From assembly GCF_963576545.1 (NCBI RefSeq), contig NC_083642.1, forward strand, positions 7,888,901 through 7,952,900: a DNA stretch of 64,000 bases. The letters are read 5' to 3'. Positions 11,559-21,388 of this stretch are shown piece after piece. Numbering within the stretch: the first letter of the stretch is position 1; each line of letters opens with the position of its first letter. The notes under the pieces are model-generated. The model was given only the letters and a program-made list of their open reading frames with translations, was not told the DNA's origin and searched no databases. The DNA comes from Limanda limanda (Eukaryota > Chordata > Actinopteri > Pleuronectiformes > Pleuronectidae). A program made the translations under genes and the position numbers.

Positions 11559-11730
11559 GTCTGACTGAGGGCGGGGTGCAGCAGAGCAGGTGAGCAGTGG
11601 TAGAGAGACTGGGAACTCACTGAAGTATAGATAAAGTTCGAGTTAATGATAACTACGCCCGTCACTGTAACCGAAATACAATATTTGCAGGTAAAGGCAT
11701 ATGAGACTAGGCTTATGGGCGTTCAACAAC

Positions 11731-14371
11731 ATGGATAAAAGGTATGTTTTCCGCTACTTTGACTGTAGTCTCACTGTAGTTTTCACACCACCACAGTGTG
11801 CTGGTTAAGCTAACGGTTAAGCTAAGAGCAAATTGTTGTAGCTTAAGCTGTCTGTATGAAGCCTTCCTGATCAGCTTTGTTTGTAACATTATAACATGAT
11901 AAATTCATGTAAATTTACAAGATGTCTCAGATGTCAAAACAATAAATTACCTAAGCTAAATTTGGGTTATACAACCTGTATGTTCCGGTGCCTTTGCAAT
12001 TCATATCATTATTATCCATGGTGCATTGCAGAACACAGTAGTGGTGTCAGAGATTTGATTAAAAAAAAGTACAAATGCAAAGTTACAATGTCACTACCCT
12101 ACCAAAAATCACATAGCTCATATATAGCCAAAGACTCTTGTTGTGTATATATGATGTATGTATGATGATATCCTCCATAACTTTCCTTGTTATGCATGCT
12201 CACAGGATGGATGATCTAAGTGACTTCTTGAGAGAGAGAGATGTTCCTGAGGAAACAATAGAGACCCTTGAGCATGAGAAGGTACTTAACTTCAAAAACA
12301 GAATATTTGAGTCAAACAACTGTTCTTTACATGACAATTTCTATTGCTTCTAAATTATTGTCTCTGAAAATGACCATGAGCTTTTTTAGCATTTTCGTTT
12401 CATTAAACTGTAGATAACTAAATATTATCAAAAGTGATTGGGTTATCTAATCATGATTGCTCATTTTTAAACAATCCCTTTTTCCATGTTTAGATTGATA
12501 CCAGCACCATACAGCTGATGACAGATGAACAATTAAAGACATATTTGCCATCATATGGTGATCGCCTAGCAGTGTTAGGATTTTGTAGGAGGAAAGAGAA
12601 CAGCCACAACAACCCTCGCAAATCAAAGCTTTTTGAGCGACTGAAACAAAAACTGGCCAAAAGAAAACCTTCTGATGAAGGAGGCAGTAGCAGAAACCAA
12701 GGGGAGCCCTCACAACCATTTCAGAAAAGAAATGCTCTCAAGACAATAAGAAAAATAGAAATAGGATGGATGCATTCTGATGATGGAAAACAGCCTTTCA
12801 AGCAAGTGAGAGCCAAACGAGGAGGTGGAACAAGAAAAGTCAACATTCCAAAGGATGCTCAGAAAAGGGAGTTGATGCAGGAAGGAATTGACCTGTTCTT
12901 TCCAGGCGGGAGAAGTAGTATGGGGCCCTTAACAGATTTTGAGTTAGATCTCAAAGATTATCAAGAGGTGACAGTTGACAATGTAATTACAGTTGGACAA
13001 TTGTACACTGACACAAAACTCCCTCTTCTTAGGTTTTATTTGACCACACAGAAAAAAACGATCAACAGTCCACACAGCACAAGCTCGGCTCCATCTTTGG
13101 AGACACAAGAGAGCTCTCAGAATCAGTCCTCCACTTCTTCTCTCAGTGTTTCTACAACACCGCCATCTGCTTCATTTGAAACACTCAACACTGAAGTGAT
13201 ATTTCTTGGAAACACTACAAGTGATGACAATATTGACTTTGTATTATATTCCACACAGGATGGGCGTGAGGATGTTTTTGAGAGCAGCGACGTTGTTTTC
13301 GTAGGAGACTTTTCTGAAAATGAGCAACAGAATTTGGATGACACACTGCCTGTCTCACTACAAACCACGCCATCCAGTGAAAGAGTGAAGAGAGTATTGG
13401 TTGTTCATAGAGGGCAGGTACTGCCAGAGCTCATGGCACATTTCTGTGATGATGGACTTCAAGATGTTGACATCAAAATCCAACTTGTACTGCCAGATGG
13501 AACACATGAGATGGGGTATGATGATGGAGGAGTTGTGAGAGATTGTCTCTCAGAATTCTGGAATGAATTCTATGAACAATGCGCAACAGGAAATGCTCTT
13601 AAAGTGCCTTTTCTAAGGCATGATTTTGGACAGCAGCAGTGGGAGAGTGTAGGTCGAATAATTGCTTTTGGATGGGCAAGGGAGAAATATCTTCCTGTGA
13701 AGATCGCACCTGTCATATTAGAGCAGGCCGCCTTTGGATATGCGAAGAGCAATGTAGTGGAGAATTTCCTCAAATACATGCCTGAGTCTGAGCGTACAGT
13801 GTTTGAATCATGGAGATCAGATTTTAACAGTGTCGACCAAGAAGAATTATTTGACATCCTGGACAACCACAGCTGCAGAAGGGTCCCAACAGCCACCAAT
13901 GTCAATGAAATCCTCCAAGAACTTGCCCACAAAAGGCTTGTCCAAGAGCCTGCCTACGTCATTGAACAATGGGCAAAAATACTCAGCCCGGCAGTGCTGA
14001 GCCTTCAAGACCTTACAACTGCATACGAAGCCCTGCAACCAACTGTGAGAAAGGTTGTTAAGTCTCTCACCTTCCCAGAGACAATGAATGTCCACCAGAA
14101 GGACATTCAAAAGTACCTTACCACATATTTGAGGAATGCTGATATGCAGCATCTGTGTTTGTTCCTAAGGTTCTGCACGGGCTCAGATCTATTCCTGGGG
14201 AAAGAAATTATTATTGATTTTACTCAGATTCAAGGTTTTCAGAGAAGACCTGTGGCCCATACTTGTGGCTGTGTCCTGGAGCTGTCGGTTCATTACGACA
14301 GCAACCCTGACTTCAGCTCCGAAATGAACAAGGTGTTGGAGTCTAATGTGTGGGTCATGGACATAATCTAA
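11731..14371 (+). CDS. HECT-type E3 ubiquitin-ligase-like protein encoded by the transposon
   Basis: Proposed exons: 11731–11741 (ATG GAT AAA AG), 12206–12281 and 12494–14371. All junctions are GT–AG and in frame, giving about 654 aa. The first tiny exon is the least certain; a second in-frame ATG at 12207 could start the protein. Residues ~5–60 form a compact helical SAM-like region (LSDFLRERDVPEETIETL). Residues ~70–110 are basic and low-complexity, ~115–195 an unnamed conserved-looking block and ~200–310 Ser/Thr-rich linker. Residues ~325–654 resemble a HECT domain: the N-lobe motif GYDDGGVVRDCLSEFW, the GRIIAFGWA helix and the C-lobe LRFCTGSDLF. They end in RRPVAHTCGCVLEL, where Cys ~620 sits at the catalytic thioester position. 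A complete frame with that cysteine suggests an active enzyme; its substrate is unknown. It probably assists or protects the transposon in the host cell (inference). Confidence 0.8.
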
Positions 14372-16782
14372 TCTAGTCCAGGGAGTTTGTGTGTGTTTAT
14401 GGTATTCACACACAATTTCAATGTAAAATCTTGTTATTTCAGTGACCATGCATCCTCATGTAAAACCTAGAATAAGACTGAAACAGTTCAAAAGATAGCT
14501 CTGAAGACCAACTGTCCTGTTTGTTACCTAGATCATTTGTTAAGGATAACAGCATAAATCATAATAGCATCATGCCATTGGAGATCAAGGAGGGCAAAGA
14601 TGTAAGTTTAAACAATTTTTTTTTGGCACTTTTAAATGTCAAGGTCTATGCTTTAAGCTATTTTGTTTTTGAGCTAAATATTGTTTTGTAAAGTTAATAC
14701 TACAAAAGTAACATTCTGGCTGGCATTAGTTAATGTCACTTAAGTTTAAGGGTTAATGTCTTAATCCCATTGTGAAGAACATGCATCTATGGCAGAATGA
14801 CCATTGTCAGATTTTTTGGAACCAATACATGCCTAAAGTAAGGGATGTAAACATTTAATATCAAAAGTAAAATAGTGTTCTTTTGCTCTAGGGGAATGTC
14901 AATAATGTGTAATAAAAAGAGCACTATGATACAAATCACTTGCTTATCTGTTTAACTCTCAGGGTTAGTTACTCAAAACAACCACTTTGTCTTAGAATTT
15001 CTTGGCTATATCGTCAAACATATCCAGTTACACACCTACAGCATGGTCATCATCATTTTTCTTATAAGTGTACACGGTACATTTGTTCTTACAAAGTTTA
15101 GATACCCAATAATAATTTTTGTTTACACATAAAGGCATAAAGGGAAGATAGGAATATGTGTACGAATATTTACCCAAAATTAGTTGGGAGCTGTGAATTC
15201 ACTGGCACTGTGTAGTCATGTTATTTTATTGTCAAAGTTTTGACAAATGTTGTACTGTACTGTTACCATATGGTGCATACTTTTAAAGATGCATCTATAT
15301 GTAGCTATTTATATGTTAAGCCGATGATGCTCTTCTTTGCGCTCTTTGCATTTTCAATTAAGAAGAAGGAGGCAGCCCTGGGTCTCATGTCTTTTGTTCT
15401 GATCTGGTCAAATAAAAAGTAAAAAAATCATCAGCTGCTGGTGTGTGTGTGTGTGTTTGTCTGCTTGGCTCTGTGTCTCTGTCAGTTGGAATCAGTCACC
15501 CCGCGCAAGATAACGACATTGCGCAGCTATTCACCGAGTATAAAAGTATTAAAATGCCTCACATTGTTGTCTCCTATTTAAGACCAGAGTGCTACTGACA
15601 TTAACATATAGAATTAAACAGCTGATGACTCACATGGGTGGCGAATAACCAGCCCAAAAATGTACTGTAGGTCTATGTATTAATTAATAATTAATAATTC
15701 GATAACAGGATGTTTATATCAGCTTGCCAAGCGTGCTTCCAATCATGAACAGCGCTGTCTACACAATCAGCAACATGGACAGATCAGGTAATACAACTTT
15801 GGAAAAGCACAAACATTCAGCACCATGGACAGCGGCCTGCGAACGCAGACACCTGAAGTGCGTTCAGAATGGAATCGCTGGTGTGAGTTTATTCCTTTTG
15901 TTTCATTTAGCAGGAGCGCTGAAACCTCATCTAGTCACATTTAGAAATCTAGTCACTTTTAAAAATGAATTACATTTAGTTAATTACAAGAAACATCATC
16001 ACCATTGTTGACTTTTCTTAAAAATATGTTCTTTACATGCTAGCATTGCAAGAATTTCAAAATCAGGTTTGAAAAAGAAGTTGAAAAGTTTTTTCATGTG
16101 TTATCGCGTCTCGCTTATCTTCCGACCAACGATTGAGTTTTCCTTCAACCCTGCCGGGGGGCGCAAAGATTCACCTATAGCCTCATCTTCACACATAGCA
16201 CAGTCTTTTTTACAAAATGGCTACATCAGCAACATAATAATTATAAAAGTAATGACTACAATGGAACTCTAACAGATGTAACATTTTGGCATGAACATGC
16301 TCAAAATGAAAAATATGAATGTTTTCATAATCTGCACATGCTGTTTGCATAGTGTATTACGCCTGGGCGAAACTGCCTATACCTCTCTACCTGTGTGTTG
16401 GCTACCTCGCTGAACTGCAGCAGATCGCATGCGTGTGTGGTGTACATACATACAGCGCTGTTGCTGACAGCCCTGTCTTTGAACATGGAGATTGGATTTG
16501 ATGATGGCCATCAATAACAAATGAAGGGATTCCATCCACAGAAATGCTAGATGGCTTTTAATTTGAAACGGATACAAATGGATGAGTTACAAAATGATTT
16601 ATATATTTTTTTCATTTCATTTTTATGACATACTCTACAGATTGATATTGAAACTGTAGCAAAAATTGACAGTGATCTATTTTTCATGTGCCTGTATTTC
16701 AGATGGCATGTACAACAAATAATTCAGAACATATTTGTTTACAACGGTAGGCCTAGCTGACGCTGTTTATCATAAACACACT
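14372..16782. other. Transposon interior without a confident gene
   Basis: This lies between the convergent HECT and transposase genes. Possible HECT-gene poly(A) signals AATAAA occur near 14,911 and 15,411. A TATAAAAG box at about 15,539 and short frames near 15,744–16,010 (one with a GTAATA donor-like end) could belong to a small third gene, but I see no domain and no reliable second exon. Confidence 0.45.
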
Positions 16783-18778
16783 TCATTCCCCCAGTCCATC
16801 AGCAATCATTGGACGAAGTCTTAGATAAAGGTCTGTAATTTCATACACATCATCAGACATTGCCAGGTTGTGTTCAGCCATAAGTTCCATACATAAGTGA
16901 AACACATCCTCATCACAAGGGTAGTCCTTAAAACAACAGTCCTCTCTGCATATTTCTACTTTCATTTGATCAGCTGGCTGCAAGAAATTTTGAGCCCCGT
17001 AAAGGTTTGGAACTGCAAACATTATGGAGGGGCGACCATTAGGAGCCCGAGGATTGTTTGTTGTTCTTATGCGATGGTCATTCCAGGCAGTAACAACTTC
17101 ATCAAGCTCCTCCTAAATATTGGACAGAAAAAGAGTGAATATGTTAAGATATAATTCGTGTTATATGCCCTTGGCTCTCTATAGTTATGGGAGACAAGGG
17201 ATGGCTTTATCAAAGGGATTGATTTTAACAACACCACTTTCACCAAGAAGGAATGAACTAAGAGTCTTGTCATCAATTTAATTTATGACCACTTCTGTCC
17301 TGACCTGGAATGTAAAATGGTATATCTGTGTGAAAAGGTATGCAGCTTTTACAACCAAAACATAGATTTTCAGGAAAGACAGTACCCCCCATGCTGCTAC
17401 AGCTAACTACAGTACATGGCTGACAGGGCTGGGGATGGATGTAACACTCTTTTAATCTTACTTTGGAAGTCAATCAATCAATTAATCACATTTTATTTGA
17501 ATAGCTCACATTCACCAATCACAATTTGTCTCATAGGGCTTTAACAAGCTGTGACATCCTCGGACCTTGACCCTCAACAAGAGTAAGGAAAAACTACTAA
17601 AAAACCCTTTTAACAAGGTAAAAATCTCTGAATCCTCAGAGAGAGTCATGTGTGAGGGATCCCTCTCCCAGGAGGGACAGAGTTGCAATAGATGTCACAT
17701 GCAATGGAGAAAATCAGAAAGATAAGGGTATTTGCAGGATTGATTAGAATAAACACTTTTCAGCATAATGGAAGGTAAATTAATTGAAGTCAGTAATATT
17801 GTCAAAATACTTATTCCTAGTCAAAAAATAAGGGTACTTTGTGTCAAAATTTGAAAGCTCTAATAGAAGAGTGCAGCTATAGATGCTTGGACAAACAGTC
17901 TTACAATCGTCCCCGGTCTCCCTTACATCTGTAATCAATAGGTTTTTGGGATACTGTACCTGTATGGTATTTTGGAAGCAAAACTGGATCAGAGATTTGT
18001 CAAGGAAGCTGTCAACAAAATAGCCATCTGCTTTCAGCTGGTCGAAATGGTCCATCCAAAACTGGGCACATTCACTTCTCAAGGTGCACCACCAACGTTC
18101 AATCCTCTGATTACCAGTACTTGGACCTAAAGTTACACACTCAGTACCATTCTCATCCTCATTGGTGTGCAGAAACTTTTGCATTATTGCAAGGTGGGTA
18201 TTCTCCGTACCGTGATCTAACCGGATTTTATGCGGACATCCATTGTTTTCGGTCACAGCATCTATGAAGTAACCTGCGATAATACGAGGGTCATTGTTTG
18301 TTTTGAATGCTTCTAGCCATATCATTTTTCTTGAGAAGCCATCTATGCAACCACTGATACATATGCCATAAGGCTTTAATTTGTCATAGCCGTCTATATG
18401 CCATACGTAGTTTGGCCCACGGCTAACATACACACGCCGTCTCAAGCGATTTCGGGCACGCATATCTACCCCATTACTGTCCATCAGTCGCATCAATTGA
18501 CGCACAGTTTCTCTGTCTGTAATTATCCCGGCCATCCAACATTTCTGGTGCATCCATCTGTAGCCATGCTGTTTGCCAGAGGTTTGTAGCTGTTGGTGAA
18601 TGAAGGATGCTACCTCAGCTTCATCAGTCTTATTCCGTCTCCGCCAAAGTTGTTTCTTTTGTAGCTTTCTCTCTAGGGTACGGAGGCTTAGTTTGATATC
18701 ATGGGATTCCTCCAAAACCACTAAAATTTCACGATTTGTGAATCCACGTCTAAAGTAGTCTTCAATGATGGTATCCAT
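16783..18778 (-). CDS. Integrase-core (DDE) transposase of the transposon
   Basis: Two exons on the minus strand: 17960–18778 and 16783–17112, phase 0, donor CAG|GTACAG and acceptor TTTAG|GAG, giving 382 aa. The N-terminus (residues ~1–48: FTNREILVVLEE, LSLRTLERKLQ) looks like a helix-turn-helix DNA-binding region, followed by an HGYRWMH motif (71–77). The rve-type catalytic core has Asp129 (WHID), Asp188 (IRLDHGTEN) and Glu227 (NQRIE), a DD(38)E arrangement. The C-terminus holds WNDHRIR and GRPSIMF motifs and a Cys-containing tail (CREDCCFKDYPCDED). All three catalytic residues are present and no stop or frameshift is seen, so it could be functional. It would cut and join the element ends, probably binding the 21-bp arrays (inference). 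The frame is open upstream of the ATG to a TGA, so an upstream exon is possible. Confidence 0.85.
17466..17745. repeat. Interspersed repeat inside the transposase intron
   Basis: Begins TCAATCAATCAATTAATCAC and contains the sequence around CTCATAGGGCTTTAACAAG and GGGATCCCTCTCCCAGGA. I recognise this block as common in percomorph genomes. It sits wholly within the transposase intron (17113–17959), so splicing would remove it. Its superfamily is not assigned. Confidence 0.6.
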
Positions 18779-18860
18779 TTGGATCTGCCAATCTTTGTCT
18801 CTTCCTCTTGCTTCTGTTGCCTTTGTGCATATGAGTAGACATCACATGGGCCTATGCAAC

Positions 18861-19365
18861 ATATCTCATTATAATGAGATACTAAGTCATAATTATGAGA
18901 TGCTATCTCATTATTATGAGATGCTAAGTCATAATTTTGAGATGCTAAGTCATAATTATGAGATGCTATCTCATTATTATGAGATGCTAAGTCATAATTA
19001 TGAGATGCTAAGTCATAATTATGAGATGCTAAGTCATAATAATGAGATGCTAAGTCATAATTATGAGATACTATCTCATAATAATGAGATGCTAAGTCAT
19101 AATTATGAGATACTAAGTCATAATAATGAGATGCTAAGTCATAATTATGAGATACTATCTCATAATAATGAGATACTAAGTCATAATAATGAGATGCTAA
19201 GTCATAATTATGAGATACTATCTCATAATAATGAGATGCTAAGTCATAATTATGAGATGCTAAGTCATAATAATGAGATACTAAGTCATAATTATGAGAT
19301 GCTAAGTCATTATTATGAGATGCTATCTCATAATAATGAGATACTAAGTCATTATTATGAGATAC
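18861..19365. repeat. Inner 21-bp array of the right TIR, about 24 copies
   Basis: Tandem 21-bp units reading ATGAGATGCTAAGTCATAATT on the plus strand, the complement of the left-arm unit. It produces a long but meaningless heptapeptide-repeat frame. Confidence 0.92.
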
Positions 19366-19937
19366 GGATTGTGGGCGGGCGCCACAGAGCAGGGAACCCG
19401 AGGCTGAGCGGATGCGGGGACAGCAGCCTTACTCGCGGAAGTGGGCGACTGTGCATCGATACAGAGACATAACAGGATCGATCCATGTTTTCTGCTCCGT
19501 TCATTGTCTTAGCGATGTGCTGCCGCTGAATAATTATAACAAGCGCTGCTCCAGGATCAGAACAGACGCTCTTTAAAAGTCCGGTTGTCTTGTGTGTGTC
19601 GGACTCTGCTTCCGCCTCACTTCCCTCTGACCCGCGCTCACTTCACACTTTAACAATAAACACCAGCACCGATCACAAGTTATTAGGACACGTACAGGAC
19701 TGATGTTTACTTTGTGTTTGTTTGAGTTCATGAAACACGTGTTGTGTGGAGCTGGGGACTACGTGCACACGGTGTTTAAACATGTGTTTCGTAACGTTAG
19801 ATGTAACGTGACGCGCACAGTACAGGACCGTCAGCGTTAAAGTGACGGAGCGATCCGAAGTCTTGATCGGTCATCATCGAATAATTACTAAAAAATACAT
19901 GTGATTATCAGTTTTAGTGAAGAGGAATAGAGACAAG

Positions 19938-19938
<1 letters not shown>

Positions 19939-19990
<52 letters not shown>
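19939..19990. repeat. (CA)n microsatellite within the right TIR
   Basis: About 26 uninterrupted CA dinucleotides, the inverted counterpart of the (TG)n tract in the left arm. Confidence 0.9.
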
Positions 19991-19993
<3 letters not shown>

Positions 19994-20020
19994 GACTCGC
20001 ATGACAGACCCTGCAGTCAG

Positions 20021-20462
20021 TATCTCATAATAATGAGATGCTAAGTCATAATTATGAGATATTATGTCATAATAATGAGATACTATCTCATAATAATGAG
20101 AAGCTAAGTCATAATTTTGAGATACTATCTCATAATAATGAGATGTTAAGTCATAATTATGAGATACTATCTCATAATAATGAGATACTAAGTCATAATA
20201 ATGAGATGCTAAGTCATAATTATGAGATACTATCTCATAATAATGAGATGCTATGTCATAATTATGAGATACTATCTCATAATAATGAGATACTAAGTCA
20301 TAATAATGAGATGCTAAGTCATAATTATGAGATACTATCTCATAATAATGAGATGCTAAGTCATAATTATGAGATACTAAGTCATAATAATGAGATACTA
20401 TCTCATAATAATGAGATGCTAAGTCATAATTATGAGATAGTATCTCATAATAATGAGATACC
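20021..20462. repeat. Outer 21-bp array of the right TIR, about 21 copies
   Basis: Same unit and inverted orientation relative to 9555–10772, but roughly a third of its length. The neighbouring poly-T and terminal sequence mirror the left end exactly. Confidence 0.92.
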
Positions 20463-20505
20463 AATTTTTTTTTTTTTCATCACAGTGGCGGAAATGGGCT
20501 TCCAT

Positions 20506-20512
20506 AAAAACT
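20506..20512. repeat. Right target-site duplication AAAAACT
   Basis: Identical to the heptamer at 9504–9510 on the other side of the transposon. Confidence 0.75.
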
Positions 20513-21388
20513 CTTCAAAAGCACTAACATATTAAATATAACAAATGACAGACAAAGATCACTCAGGATTTCTGTCAACAGCAGCACCAATAATATCTTT
20601 ATTTGTGTAGCACTTCTCTAAACAAAGTCGCAAAGTGCTTCAGAAATAAAAGACAAATAAAAACACAGCTGTTAAAAGAATAAAAACATTACAAATGTTA
20701 CAGAAATTAAGTAAATTGAGTTTAAGTTGATCACCCTTTACAGTAATAGGTCAAATCAGGGAATACATTAGGCTGTGATAAAGGTTTGTTTTGAGCTTTG
20801 ATTCAAAGGACACAACTGATCAGCCTGTTGTATTTTCTCAGGTTTGTAGTTCCAAAGCCTCAGAGTCTTTAAAGTAGACAGAAAAAGACATAATTAATTA
20901 AATATCTATGGAAAGTATACACAAGACAAATAATTAGACTTGTTCTAGTAATTGACTAATTTCTATTGTAACAGTTAAATAAAACTGAAGGTTTTTCCAA
21001 ATTTATATTAAGCTTTAATCTCAATCTTGGGCTCATTGAACACTACAGTGTAATTCATGTCAAATATGTTCCTGTAGTGACATGTTCCATCCTTGCTTGT
21101 GATCCAATGCAAGTCTCCACCAATAGAGGAATATATCTCTGACAGATAACAGACGGTGAGGTCTGTTGACCCCCCCCACCGTCCGAGCCAACGTGCTGCC
21201 TGTGTCACGGCACCGCCCCCGAGCAGCAGCCTGTACTTGATCCAGTGTGTAAGACAGCAGCAGCTATTAAAGCTCAGAGGACCAAGGGGCACCGGCCACA
21301 AAAAAACTCTCCAAACACAATTACAGAGGGTGGACGGGAAAAAGAACAACCTCTTTGAATTATTAAACGTTAAGTCGTCCTCACCACA
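20513..21388. other. Intergenic DNA between the transposon and gls2
   Basis: Contains an interspersed-repeat-like segment at about 20,590–20,680 (TTATTTGTGTAGCACTTCTC … AAAGTGCTTCAGAAATAAA), a motif frequent in fish genomes. The final ~250 bp before the gls2 ATG are richer in GC and probably hold its promoter and 5'UTR. Confidence 0.45.

Larger units (their letters stand above)
9511..20505. mobile_element. Complete ~11.0-kb DNA transposon with long TIRs, carrying HECT and DDE-integrase genes
   Basis: Both ends carry the same inverted terminal sequence, starting ATGGAAGCCCATTTCCGCC and continuing through CACTGTGATG, a poly-A run and TTGGTATCTCATTATTATG. A perfect 7-bp direct repeat, AAAAACT, flanks the element (9504–9510 and 20506–20512). 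The long inverted repeats cover roughly 9511–11558 and 18861–20505. Each holds an outer 21-bp array, a (TG/CA)n tract, about 0.6 kb of single-copy sequence and an inner 21-bp array. The ~7.3-kb core has a HECT-type gene (+) and an integrase-core transposase gene (-). An IS3EU-like DNA transposon is my best guess from the IS3-type integrase core, unverified. If the ends are read as TATGG…CCATA, the direct repeat becomes 5 bp (AAAAC). Both genes look intact, suggesting recent activity. Confidence 0.88.
18861..20505 (-). repeat. Right long terminal inverted repeat of the DNA transposon
   Basis: Reverse-complement counterpart of the left arm: inner 21-bp array (18,861–19,365), single-copy part (about 19,366–19,938), (CA)n (about 19,939–19,990), outer 21-bp array (about 20,021–20,462) and the terminal segment ending CCAT at 20505. 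It differs from the left arm in array lengths and in one flipped segment near 19,740–19,795. Confidence 0.88.

Noticed and set aside
17273..17473. Cys-rich 66-codon minus-strand frame in the transposase intron
   Set aside because: It lies within the intron between in-frame exons and stops before both splice sites; no zinc-finger spacing is clear.
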